A stretch of DNA of 64,000 nucleotides from Streptomyces phaeochromogenes (GTDB lineage: Bacteria; Actinomycetota; Actinomycetes; Streptomycetales; Streptomycetaceae), in assembly GCF_001418655.1 (NCBI RefSeq), contig NZ_LIQZ01000067.1, positions 1 through 64,000 on the forward strand. The letters run 5' to 3'. This document shows positions 7,761-15,739 of the stretch, one piece after another. Both the position numbers and the translations under genes were made by a program. Under the pieces are notes generated by a model that had not been told where the DNA came from, made no database searches, and was given only the letters and a program-made list of their open reading frames with translations. Position 1 is the stretch's first letter; the number at the start of each line of letters is the position of its first letter.

Positions 7761-9032
7761 TCAGACGGCGGGGTCGTCGGACCCGGGCCCGGGTACGGGC
7801 GTGTCCTCGCGCATGCCCCACGGTGACCCGTACTCCGTCAGCAGGTCGAGGAACGGGCGGGGCGGCAGTGCCTCCGGGCCGAGTACTCCGCTGCCGTGCC
7901 ACGCTCCAGACGCGATGAGTTCCAGAGCGGCCACGGGGTTGATCGCGGTCTGCCAGACCACGGCCTGGGAGCCGTACTCCCGCATCGACCACTGGTTGTC
8001 GACCACGTGGTAGAGGTACACCTCCCGGGGCCGGCCGTCCTTGGTGCCCTTGACCCAGGTACCGGCGCACGTCTTGCCGTGCATACGGTCCCCGAGGCCG
8101 GCCGGGTCGGGCAGGCAGGCGGCGACCACGTCCCGCGGGGAGACCGTGACCTTGCCCGTTCCGGCGCTGGTGCCGCCGTTCACGGTGACTGGGTCCGTGC
8201 GGTCCAGGCCCAGTTTGTGCAGGGTCTGGAGGATGCCGATGAACTCGTCGCCGAGCCCGTACTTGAAGGTGACCCGCCGGGCCTTCAACCACCGGGGGAC
8301 CAGCAGCACTTCCTCGTGCTCGACGTTGACGCACTCCACCGGCCCGATGCCCTCCGGGAAGTCGAAGACCTCGGGCTCGCTGAAGGGCGGCGTGGTGAAC
8401 CAGCCCCGCTCCGCCTCGTAGACGACCGGTGGGTTGAGGCATTCCTCGATGGTCGTCCAGATGCTGAAGGACGGGGCGAAGTCGTAGCCGTCCACGACCA
8501 GGTTGGCGCCGTCGCGGATGCCGATTTCCTCGATCTCGTCGAAGAGGACGTCGGCGGCGTAGCGGGCGAAGACGTCCGACATGCCCGGCTCCACACCCAT
8601 GCCGACCAGTGCGAGCCGGTCCGCCGCCTCCCACTCGGCGGACCGCGCGAACTGCGCGTCACCCAGTTTCACGCCGCACTCCTGGTAGGGGCGGGTCGGG
8701 TGCGGCCGGGACAGGGACATCGCCATGTCCAGGTAGTGGGCGCCGTGGGTGAGTGCCGCGTCGAACAGCGGCAGCACGAAACGGGGGTCAATGGCATTGA
8801 GCAGGACATCACAGCGGTGCTCGGCGAGAGCGGCCCGCACACCGGCCGTGTCCGAGGCGTCGAGCTGCACCGCCGTGAACCTGCGTTCGTCCTCCCCGAG
8901 CGCCGCGACGGCCGACTCCGCCCGCGCCGGGTCGTAGTCGGCGACCACCATGTGCTCGTAGAAAGAACGCCGGGCCGCGATCCTCGTGATCGCGGTCCCG
9001 ACGCCTCCCGCTCCGACCAAGAGAACTCGCAT
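7761..9032 (-). CDS. Saccharopine dehydrogenase-family oxidoreductase
   Basis: This 423-residue cytoplasmic enzyme has an N-terminal Rossmann fold with the dinucleotide motif LLVGAGGVGTAI, and a substrate domain containing DMAMSLSRPHPTRPYQ and GMGVEPGMSDVFARYAAD, as in saccharopine dehydrogenases and carboxynorspermidine-type enzymes. These make or break C-N bonds by NAD(P)-linked reductive condensation, but the substrate is uncertain. I chose ATG 9032 because AAGGGG lies 8 nt upstream; a GTG at 9041 would sit too close to it. A 172-bp gap with a small hairpin separates it from secDF on the same strand. Confidence 0.82.
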   Translation of the reverse strand: MRVLLVGAGGVGTAITRIAARRSFYEHMVVADYDPARAESAVAALGEDERRFTAVQLDASDTAGVRAALAEHRCDVLLNAIDPRFVLPLFDAALTHGAHYLDMAMSLSRPHPTRPYQECGVKLGDAQFARSAEWEAADRLALVGMGVEPGMSDVFARYAADVLFDEIEEIGIRDGANLVVDGYDFAPSFSIWTTIEECLNPPVVYEAERGWFTTPPFSEPEVFDFPEGIGPVECVNVEHEEVLLVPRWLKARRVTFKYGLGDEFIGILQTLHKLGLDRTDPVTVNGGTSAGTGKVTVSPRDVVAACLPDPAGLGDRMHGKTCAGTWVKGTKDGRPREVYLYHVVDNQWSMREYGSQAVVWQTAINPVAALELIASGAWHGSGVLGPEALPPRPFLDLLTEYGSPWGMREDTPVPGPGSDDPAV

Positions 9033-9059
9033 GGCGCGCACCCCTTCGTCCCGCCGTCA

Positions 9060-9075
9060 CAGGGGGAGCCCCCTG
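9060..9075 (-). terminator. Small GC hairpin between secDF and the dehydrogenase gene
   Basis: CAGGGGG and CCCCCTG form a 7-bp stem with a very short loop downstream of secDF and 28 bp upstream of the dehydrogenase start. It could stop secDF transcripts or be part of the leader. Confidence 0.3.
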
Positions 9076-9204
9076 CCTGTTCGGTGGGCCAGGACGATAT
9101 CAGCCGGACCGCCCGGTGAGAGGTGACTGATCCGGAGATGTCGCGCCATGCTCGTTCGACTTCGTATGGGCAGGTCAGAAGCGGATTCTGCGGTGCCGCG
9201 TCGC

Positions 9205-11502
9205 CTAGATCACCGCTGCGCCGCGTGTGGCTGAGCGGGGCGTGGTGCTGGGCGGCGGTGTGGTGCTGTGGGCCTGGAGTTCGATGGCCAGGGGTGCGGC
9301 GGTGAACATCGAGGAGTACGTGCCCACGACGATGCCGATGAGCAGGGCGAGGGCGAAGTCGGTCAGGGAGTCTCCGCCCAGCAGGGTGAGGGCGGAGAGG
9401 ATGAACACGGCTCCCATGCCCGTGTTCACCGTGCGGGGGAGGGTCTGCAGGATCGCGGTGTTGGCGAGGCGTGCGAAGGGTGTCCTACGGTCGCCTGCCG
9501 ACAGTTCCCTGATCCGGTCGAAGACGACGACGGAGTCGTTGACGGAGTATCCGATGACGGTCAGCAGGGCCGCGAGGAACACTCCGTCGATCGGTTTGCC
9601 GAGCCAGGCGAAGACACCGACGAGGATCAGGGCGTCGTGTGCCATCGCCGCGACCGCGGATGTGCCGAAGGTCCAGCGGAAGCGCACCGCGAGATACAGC
9701 AACTGGGCGGCCAGTGCCGAGGCGAGGGCGATGAGAGCCCCTCGGCGCAGTTCGTCCCCGAGGCTCGGGCCGATGAGCTCGTCCCGGATCTTGTCGGCAC
9801 CGCCCGCGAGGTCGCCGATCGTCTTGTCCACCTTCGCCGCCTCGGCGTTGGACAGTTGGTCCGTCCGTACGGAGAGGTCGCCGTCGCCGGAGGTCTGGAC
9901 GACCGCGCGGGGCAGACCCGCGTCGGCCAGTGCGTCCCGGGCGCGGTCGGCGTCGACCGGGGCGGAGGTCGCGTACTCGATGAGCCGTCCGCCGGTGAAC
10001 TCGACGCCGAAGTCCAGCCCCCGGAGCGCGATGCCCGAGGTGGCCAGGACGAGGGCGGCGGCGGATGCGGCCAGCCAGGTGCGGCGCCGGCGCATCAGGT
10101 CGGGATTGCGGCGGACGAGCCAGTCGCGGACCTTCCCGGTGTCCGCGATGCCGGTCAGACGGGGACGGCGTCGTACGGATCGACGGGCGACCGCGTAGTC
10201 GGCGAGTACGCGGGTGATGACCAGGGCGCTGAGCATGGAGGCGAGGACGCCTATGCCCAGGGTGACGCCGAAGCCGCGGACAGGTCCGGAGGCGAGGAAG
10301 AAGAGCAGGCCCGCGGCGATGAGAGTGGTGATGTTCGAGTCGGCGATGGCGCTGAACGCGTTGCGGAATCCGGCGGTGAGGGCGGCGCGCAGGCCCTTGC
10401 TCTGGCGGGCCGCGTACTCCTCGCGGGCCCGTTCGAAGACGAGCACGTTGGCGTCGACGGCCATACCGATGGCCAGGACGAAACCTGCGAGCCCCGGGAG
10501 GGTGAGGGTGGCGCCGAGCGCGGCGAGAGCCGCGTAGGAGATGACTCCGTAGCAGGCGAGGGCTACGGCGGCCAGGGCGCCGAGGAGCCGGTAGACGGCG
10601 ATGATGAACAGGGAGGTCAGCGCGGTGCCGATGACGGCGGCCCGGGCGCTGGCCTCGATGGCCGATGCGCCCAGGGTCGGGCCGACGGTGCGCTGTTCGA
10701 CGGTCTCGACCGGTACCGGCAGGGCTCCGCCGTTGATGAGCAGGCCCAGTTCGCGGGCCTCGTCACGGCTGAAGGAGCCGGTGATCTGGGTGGACCCGCC
10801 GTCGATGCCCGTACGGCAGGCGACGGAGGAGTTGACCTGCGGGGAGGAGATGACCTTGTCGTCCAGGACGATGGCGACGCGGCGGGCGGGATCGCCGGCG
10901 GGACGACACGCCGCCTCGCCCGTCAGGCGGGCCCAGGCGTCGCCGCCCGCTCCCTTGAAGTCGACGCCGACGTACCAGCCGACCCCGCTCTGCTGGTCGA
11001 TGCGCGCCTCTGCGCTGTCGACGTCCGCGCCGGTGAGTGCCGACGGGCCCAGGCGCACAGGCTGACCGGATTCGTCGGGCAGGACGAGTTCCCCTGGCTT
11101 CTTGGGCAGCGGCTGACGTGAGGCTTCGCCGGCGTCCGCGGTGCCGAGGACCGGATGGAAGGCGAGTTGGGCGGTACGGCCCAGGACGTCGGCGGCCTCA
11201 CGCGGGTCCTGGATGCCGGGCAGCTCGACGATGATCCGGTTGTCTCCGGAACGGGCGATGCTGGGTTCGGCGACGCCGAGCGCGTCGATGCGGTGGCGCA
11301 GTACCTCCAAAGTGCGGTCAGTGGCCTCCGAGTCGGCCTTGGCTGTGGGTGAATCCCGGGTTTCCAGGACGATTTGAGTGCCGCCGCGCAGATCGAGTCC
11401 GAGGCGGACCGGCACGGACAGGGTGATGTAGAGCGACAGGGCGAGAACGGCAAGGGCGAAGAACGCCCGCACGCGAATGGCGCGCGTCAAGGGTGCCTCC
11501 AA
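9205..11502 (-). CDS. secDF: Fused protein translocase subunit SecDF
   Basis: This 765-residue membrane protein joins SecD and SecF, which use the proton gradient to help Sec-dependent export. The SecD half starts with a membrane helix and the signature LGLDLRGGTQIVLE near residue 35, followed by a large extracytoplasmic domain (IDALGVAEPSIARSGDNRI) and five more helices. The SecF half starts near residue 490 with DFGVEFTGGRLIEYAT and has the conserved NDSVVVFDRIRE segment. Streptomycetes normally carry separate secD and secF genes with yajC in the ruv locus, so this is probably the second, fused paralogue. A small secreted protein gene lies 51 bp upstream in the same orientation. Confidence 0.93.
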   Translation of the reverse strand: MEAPLTRAIRVRAFFALAVLALSLYITLSVPVRLGLDLRGGTQIVLETRDSPTAKADSEATDRTLEVLRHRIDALGVAEPSIARSGDNRIIVELPGIQDPREAADVLGRTAQLAFHPVLGTADAGEASRQPLPKKPGELVLPDESGQPVRLGPSALTGADVDSAEARIDQQSGVGWYVGVDFKGAGGDAWARLTGEAACRPAGDPARRVAIVLDDKVISSPQVNSSVACRTGIDGGSTQITGSFSRDEARELGLLINGGALPVPVETVEQRTVGPTLGASAIEASARAAVIGTALTSLFIIAVYRLLGALAAVALACYGVISYAALAALGATLTLPGLAGFVLAIGMAVDANVLVFERAREEYAARQSKGLRAALTAGFRNAFSAIADSNITTLIAAGLLFFLASGPVRGFGVTLGIGVLASMLSALVITRVLADYAVARRSVRRRPRLTGIADTGKVRDWLVRRNPDLMRRRRTWLAASAAALVLATSGIALRGLDFGVEFTGGRLIEYATSAPVDADRARDALADAGLPRAVVQTSGDGDLSVRTDQLSNAEAAKVDKTIGDLAGGADKIRDELIGPSLGDELRRGALIALASALAAQLLYLAVRFRWTFGTSAVAAMAHDALILVGVFAWLGKPIDGVFLAALLTVIGYSVNDSVVVFDRIRELSAGDRRTPFARLANTAILQTLPRTVNTGMGAVFILSALTLLGGDSLTDFALALLIGIVVGTYSSMFTAAPLAIELQAHSTTPPPSTTPRSATRGAAVI

Positions 11503-11553
11503 CAGGCATACCGCAGCCGTGAGAAGGGTGCGGTGGGGATCGACTGGGTGACG

Positions 11554-12018
11554 TCAGATGCCGTTGGAGGGCGGCGGGCCCCGCCCGCTGTGACGCTCGG
11601 AGTGCTGTGGAGGCGTGAAGGTGCCCTGGGAGAGCGGCAGTTGTGGCCCGGACTCCGGCAGAGGGAGCACCAGGCTGGGCGGGACGGACACCCCGCCCGG
11701 AGTCAGAGTGTGCCATTCGCCCGGCGTGGTCCTGCCGACGCGGGGCTGCTGGCCGCAGGTGGTGGTGCACTTGTCTTCGGCGTTGCTACGGGTGTCGGCC
11801 TTGGTGGCGACACTTGTGGCCGGGGGGATTTCCGCGGCCGGTGCCGGGCTCTGGTGGGCGGCTGCGACCGACGCCGGTGTGACAGGGGAGGCCGCAGCCG
11901 GGATGCCCTGGAGGCCGAGTACGCCGAGGAGTGCGAACAGCGCCGACAGGAGCGCGCCGGCGATGGGGGTGAGGTTCCGGCTGTCGGAGGCGGAGGACGC
12001 ACGGGTTTGCTGTGCCAT
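11554..12018 (-). CDS. Small secreted or membrane-anchored Pro-rich protein
   Basis: This 154-residue protein has one hydrophobic segment near the N-terminus (PIAGALLSALFALLGVLGLQ, residues 18-37) that is either a signal peptide or a membrane anchor. The rest is low-complexity Pro/Ala/Ser, with a CTTTC cysteine pair and a C-terminus rich in Pro and Ser. I recognise no domain. The ATG at 12018 is preceded by a strong GGAGGAGG site. It is the first gene before secDF on the same strand with a 51-bp gap, so co-expression with the export machinery is likely. Confidence 0.65.
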   Translation of the reverse strand: MAQQTRASSASDSRNLTPIAGALLSALFALLGVLGLQGIPAAASPVTPASVAAAHQSPAPAAEIPPATSVATKADTRSNAEDKCTTTCGQQPRVGRTTPGEWHTLTPGGVSVPPSLVLPLPESGPQLPLSQGTFTPPQHSERHSGRGPPPSNGI

Positions 12019-12073
12019 GCGATGCCTCCTCCTCCACTGCTTCTGGTGGAACCTCCGGGCCCGGTCAGGGGCA

Positions 12074-12095
12074 GGGCCGCCACGGGTGGCGGCCC
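12074..12095 (-). terminator. Hairpin terminator after the DUF2975/HTH operon
   Basis: GGGCCGCCAC (12074-12083) and GTGGCGGCCC (12086-12095) are perfectly complementary. The hairpin sits 75 bp after the stop of the HTH gene and before the next minus-strand gene. It lacks a T-run, which is usual for Streptomyces terminators. Confidence 0.6.
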
Positions 12096-12169
12096 TTGAG
12101 GACAACGCATGAGGAACGCATAAGGTTCGCGCGGGACGGTACGGATGGCGAATCCGGTCCGGGGCTTCC

Positions 12170-12394
12170 TCAGCCGTCGTTCGTGTCGTCGTCGGGTACC
12201 CAGCGCAGTACGTCACCGGGCTGGCAGTCGAGTGTGCGGCAGATCGCGTCGAGGGTCGTGAACCGCACGGCCTTCGCGCGGCCGTTCTTCAGTACGGCGA
12301 TGTTGGCGGGCGTGATGCCGACGGCAGCGGCGAACTCGCCGACCGACAGGTTGTGTCTGGCGAGCTGGACGTCGAGGTCGACGACGATCGCCAT
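12170..12394 (-). CDS. Small Cro/C1-type HTH regulator
   Basis: This 74-residue protein is a single Cro/C1-type helix-turn-helix domain: LDVQLARHNLSVGEFAAAVG, ITPANIAVLKNG and TLDAICRTLDCQPGDVLRW are the helices typical of the YozG-like group. Its ATG overlaps the stop of the DUF2975 gene as ATGA, so translation is probably coupled. This pairing is a common module in which the HTH protein regulates its own operon, with the membrane partner possibly sensing a signal. An ATCGAT-rich region upstream of the operon is the likely binding site. Confidence 0.88.
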   Translation of the reverse strand: MAIVVDLDVQLARHNLSVGEFAAAVGITPANIAVLKNGRAKAVRFTTLDAICRTLDCQPGDVLRWVPDDDTNDG

Positions 12395-12891
12395 CAGACG
12401 ACCGCGGCGATCTCGGTCTGCAGATCCGTCGCCTTGCGCAAGAGGCTTCGCATGATGACGGTGAGCATCGCGAACGCCGCTCCCACGCCGACGCTGATGA
12501 TCGCGGCGCCCAGAGCGCTGAGTTCTTCCATACCGTCGTCGGGAGACGGGATGTCGGCCACGAAGAGATGTCCGGCGACCCCGATCGCCAGCAGCGTCGC
12601 CACGACGGAGGACCCGATGACGATGTCGACCCACCGGAAGGCCAACGGCGAGAAGATCGCGCCGCGTCGGACCATGGCGAGCAGCATCCACACTGCGACG
12701 AGGGCGACCTGGACACAGACGACGCCGACGATCGCCACCGTCACATACGGCGTTGCGAACGGTGCGTAGGGAGGGAAACGGTCGACCTCGTCCGCCGCTG
12801 TCGTCGGAATGACTACGATCTGGCCGAAGAGACCGAACAGGATCGCTGCGGCGATGCCGGCGCGGAGCGCGGCTATGAAGAGACGATGCAT
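12394..12891 (-). CDS. DUF2975 family membrane protein
   Basis: This 165-residue protein has four predicted membrane helices (IAAAILFGLFGQIVVI, VTVAIVGVVCVQVALVAVWM, IVIGSSVVATLLAIGVAG and ALGAAIISVGVGAAFAMLTV), the DUF2975 arrangement. The function of the family is unknown, but it is nearly always encoded with a small YozG-like HTH regulator, as here through an ATGA overlap. The ATG at 12891 lies within the ATCGAT cluster and has no clear ribosome site, so the message may be leaderless. Confidence 0.83.
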   Translation of the reverse strand: MHRLFIAALRAGIAAAILFGLFGQIVVIPTTAADEVDRFPPYAPFATPYVTVAIVGVVCVQVALVAVWMLLAMVRRGAIFSPLAFRWVDIVIGSSVVATLLAIGVAGHLFVADIPSPDDGMEELSALGAAIISVGVGAAFAMLTVIMRSLLRKATDLQTEIAAVV

Positions 12892-12893
12892 GC

Positions 12894-12932
12894 ATCGATT
12901 ATCGATTGGTATCGATCGAAAAGCAATCGATT
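12894..12932. promoter_or_regulatory. Cluster of four ATCGAT palindromes (candidate operator)
   Basis: ATCGAT occurs at 12894-12899, 12901-12906, 12911-12916 and 12926-12931 directly upstream of the DUF2975 start. Four copies of a self-complementary hexamer in 38 bp of otherwise GC-rich sequence are unlikely to be chance. The best candidate ligand is the HTH protein encoded in the operon. Confidence 0.55.
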
Positions 12933-13013
12933 CTGTTCGGATCTGGAGGCGTTGCGGGTGGAAGTCGATCTCGCGCGTCGGATTCTGACGGGAACTCACT
13001 CGGGAGGTGCGCC

Positions 13014-13988
13014 GTGTTGAGGGGACCTGGGTGGCGGATGTCGGGCCTGGCCGGGCTCGCCGTGACACGGCGCTCCTTCCGGCGACGGCGTCCTGCCGCA
13101 CGTCCGATGCTCGATCTGCTCGAGCCGTGGGAGGAGGAGGTCGACGAGCAGGCCGCGCGCGTCCAGGTACTCACCGGGATCCGCGGGTTCCCGTACCGGC
13201 CGCGCCGAGCCGAGGACGTACCCGGCGATGCTCTCGCGGCACTTGGTCAGGCCGTTGGGGCCAGGAGGGTCGAGGACCTGTTCGTCGTTCCGGCCCAGGC
13301 CAGGCCCGGCCGTCTCGGAGGCGGCCGTCGGCAGATTCTGACGCCTGCCAGTGTGCTCGGGTTCGGATCCGGCGGTGTGGCGATGTGGGTCGGTGCTCCC
13401 GCTCTCCCCGGAGTGCGAGTAGTTCTCCGCCCGGAGCAGGTGGCCGCGATCGAGACCGAGCACATCCTGCTGTACGCCCGCCTGACGATCCTCGCCACCG
13501 ACGCGCGGCTGAACATCCACTACAACGCCGTCGCCGATCGCGAACTGCGGCCTCTGCTGCTGTCCTTGCGCCGCTGTGTCGCCGGCACCGCGCTGGACCT
13601 GCCCGCTCCTGTGCCGAACGCCGGGCTTCCGTACAAATGGCGCCGACTGCTCACCTCGGGTGCGGCGTGCCTGGACGACGACGATACGGTCGCTGCGGTC
13701 GCCGGGGCCCTGCCCGTGCCTCGGTGGGGCGAAGCCGCGTACGCAGCTGTTGTGCTCACGTCCCGCGAGCTCGTCGTCCTCGCGGACCCCGTACACGCCG
13801 AGGGGGCCGGTGGCCGCCACGGCGTGGACACCCACTGCATTCCCCGCGCGAGGATCGAGCAGGTACGCGCGGATGGCCCGCTCCTGCGAGTCCGGGTTTG
13901 CGGAGCCGATCTCCAACTGCCGTTGGGCGGGGAGCTGTCCGCCCGGGTCGTTCAGGCCTTCGCTCGGCATCTGCCCACCGCTCAGTGA
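13014..13988 (+). CDS. Unrecognised protein, possibly with PH-like domains
   Basis: I do not recognise this 324-residue protein. The GTG at 13014 follows GGGAGG by 6 nt; the longer frame upstream runs into the divergent promoter and is unlikely. There is no signal peptide or clear membrane helix. Two similar strand-rich segments, around VRVVLRPEQVAAIETEHILL and AAVVLTSRELVVLADPVHAE, the second followed by the amphipathic LQLPLGGELSARVVQAFARH, look like bacterial PH-type modules, but this is a visual impression. It stands between the DUF2975 operon and a secreted hydrolase. Confidence 0.65.
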   Translation: MLRGPGWRMSGLAGLAVTRRSFRRRRPAARPMLDLLEPWEEEVDEQAARVQVLTGIRGFPYRPRRAEDVPGDALAALGQAVGARRVEDLFVVPAQARPGRLGGGRRQILTPASVLGFGSGGVAMWVGAPALPGVRVVLRPEQVAAIETEHILLYARLTILATDARLNIHYNAVADRELRPLLLSLRRCVAGTALDLPAPVPNAGLPYKWRRLLTSGAACLDDDDTVAAVAGALPVPRWGEAAYAAVVLTSRELVVLADPVHAEGAGGRHGVDTHCIPRARIEQVRADGPLLRVRVCGADLQLPLGGELSARVVQAFARHLPTAQ

Positions 13989-14137
13989 CCTTCGGCCGAG
14001 GCGGGCATGTCTCGGGGCGGGCGAATGGGCGGGCGTACGGCTGCTGGTGTCCAAGGCATGTCGTCGCTACCGATGAGAACGTGCCCGGCGCTCAGTCTGC
14101 ACTTGAGTACGCCTGTGGACGACGACGGGAGACGAGA

Positions 14138-15598
14138 GTGAGCAGATGTGCGAGCGGGGTGGACCGGTGGCGTCGACGGACGGCCCGGGTGGGGCTGGTG
14201 GGTGCGGCTCTGGCGGGGTTGGTGGCCGGGCTGGTCGTCGGAGGGCCGCCCGCCGGGGCGTCGGCGGAGGCGTCGGCCGCTGCCGGAGGACGGAAGACGA
14301 TCACCGGTGAGATCGACGGGGCGGAGTACCGCGTCGAGCTGCCCGCCCGCTGGAACGGGACGCTGGTGCTCTACAGCCACGGGTACTTCCTGGCCGAGTG
14401 GGTGCCGGAGGGCGTCCAGGTGGCGAACCGGGTCGAGACCGAACAGTGGCTGATCGAGCACGGCTACGCGGTGGCGGCGTCGAAGTTCAAGAACGACGGC
14501 GTCGGCTACGGCGTCCAGGACGGAGTGACCGACCAGGTCGCGCTGCTCGACTGGTTCGAGGAGCACGTGGGCGAGCCGCGGCGGACCGTGTCCAGCGGCA
14601 TGTCGCAGGGCGGTCTGATCGCGGCGCTGCTCGCGGAGCGGAACCCGAAGCGCTTCGACGGGGTGGCCGCGATGTGCGCGGAGTACGACACGCACGCGAC
14701 GTGGAACTCCGGTCTCGACATCACGTTCGTGGTGAAGACCCTCCTCGCGCCCGGCGAGGACATCGAGTTGGTCCGGGCCGGCGAGGACGCCGCGGCCAGC
14801 CGGGACGCGTTGGCCGCCGCGATCGACCGTGCCCTCGAAACGCCGCAGGGGCGGGCCCGGCTGGCCCTCGCCGGAGCCGTGGCGAACATCCCGGGGTGGT
14901 ACGCGGCGCACGAGCCGAAGCCGAGGACGACCGACGAACTGGTCGCCGCCCAGTCTCTGTGGACGAAATGGGCGTACAGCTATGGCATCGGCCCGGTCGG
15001 CCGGACCGAGTTGGAGGCCCGTGCAGGCGGCAACCCGTCCTGGAACACCGGCATCGACTACGGTCGGCTGCTCGCCCGGTCGAGCCAGCGAGACCTGGTC
15101 CGCGACGCGTACGCCGCCGCACCCGGCGGCGACCTGGGCGCCGACCTGAAGCGCCTGGCGAAGGCGCCGCGGATCCGGCCCGACGCGAAGGCGGTGGCCT
15201 ACCAGTACCGCCACGGCATCGTCCGAGGTACGACGCCGGCTCCTGTCGTCACCCTGCATTCGACCGGAGACGGCGGCGCGGTGACCGACCAGGAGCGGTG
15301 GTACGCCGACCAGATCCGCCGCCACGGCAACTCCGCCTCGCTGCGGCAGCTGTGGGTCGACCGCGGTGGGCACTGCTCGTTCAGCTCCGCCGACGAACTG
15401 GTCATGCTGCGGACGCTGCTCGACCGGATCGACGACGGGCAGTGGCCGAGCACCACACCGACACGGCTCAACGCCTCGGTGAGCGCGATGGGCCCGGCGT
15501 ACCAGAAGGTGCTGGACCTCGGCACCGGTGCGGACCTGCCGTTGGAGCCTGCGTACACCAACTTCACACCGCCGCGGATGCTCCGCCCGTCGCGGTGA
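14138..15598 (+). CDS. Secreted alpha/beta hydrolase
   Basis: This 486-residue protein has an N-terminal export signal: RRRTARVGLVGAALAGLVAG is a basic, possibly Tat-type n-region followed by a hydrophobic core, with an Ala-rich cleavage area ending near residue 50. The mature part is an alpha/beta hydrolase with LVLYSHGYFL as the oxyanion-loop strand, GMSQGG as the nucleophile elbow, an aspartate candidate near VTLHSTGDGG and a histidine in DRGGHCSF. It probably hydrolyses an ester or peptide outside the cell. The GTG at 14138 has GGGAGA upstream. A strong hairpin terminator follows 26 bp after the stop. Confidence 0.82.
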   Translation: MSRCASGVDRWRRRTARVGLVGAALAGLVAGLVVGGPPAGASAEASAAAGGRKTITGEIDGAEYRVELPARWNGTLVLYSHGYFLAEWVPEGVQVANRVETEQWLIEHGYAVAASKFKNDGVGYGVQDGVTDQVALLDWFEEHVGEPRRTVSSGMSQGGLIAALLAERNPKRFDGVAAMCAEYDTHATWNSGLDITFVVKTLLAPGEDIELVRAGEDAAASRDALAAAIDRALETPQGRARLALAGAVANIPGWYAAHEPKPRTTDELVAAQSLWTKWAYSYGIGPVGRTELEARAGGNPSWNTGIDYGRLLARSSQRDLVRDAYAAAPGGDLGADLKRLAKAPRIRPDAKAVAYQYRHGIVRGTTPAPVVTLHSTGDGGAVTDQERWYADQIRRHGNSASLRQLWVDRGGHCSFSSADELVMLRTLLDRIDDGQWPSTTPTRLNASVSAMGPAYQKVLDLGTGADLPLEPAYTNFTPPRMLRPSR

Positions 15599-15623
15599 CT
15601 TCGGAATAACGGCTGATCAGCTC

Positions 15624-15653
15624 AGGGCTGCCTCATCTCCATGAGGCAGCCCT
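15624..15653 (+). terminator. Perfect 13-bp hairpin after the secreted hydrolase
   Basis: AGGGCTGCCTCAT (15624-15636) and ATGAGGCAGCCCT (15641-15653) form a perfect 13-bp stem with a CTCC loop. It can serve as the terminator for the hydrolase gene. Its 3' arm is also part of the repeat complex described next, so it may have a second role. Confidence 0.75.
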
Positions 15654-15715
15654 GGACGAGATCTCCGTGAGGGCAGCCCTGGACGAGGCACGTACCCTCG
15701 TCCAGGAACTGCCTC
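15645..15715 (+). promoter_or_regulatory. Repeat-rich leader with alternative pairings upstream of the PLP enzyme
   Basis: GGCAGCCCTGGACGAG occurs at 15645-15660 and again at 15672-15687. CTCGTCCAGG (15697-15706) plus CTGCCTC (15709-15715) is complementary to either copy, while the first copy is also the 3' arm of the upstream terminator hairpin. The segments could form mutually exclusive hairpins in the 5' leader of the gene at 15740, as in an attenuator. No known riboswitch is recognised. Confidence 0.45.
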
Positions 15716-15739
15716 GGCACGGCACCCACAGGAGCTCTC

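Noticed and set aside
9268..11121. Plus-strand frame of 617 codons opposite secDF
   Set aside because: Gly/Glu-rich shadow of a well-recognised translocase gene.
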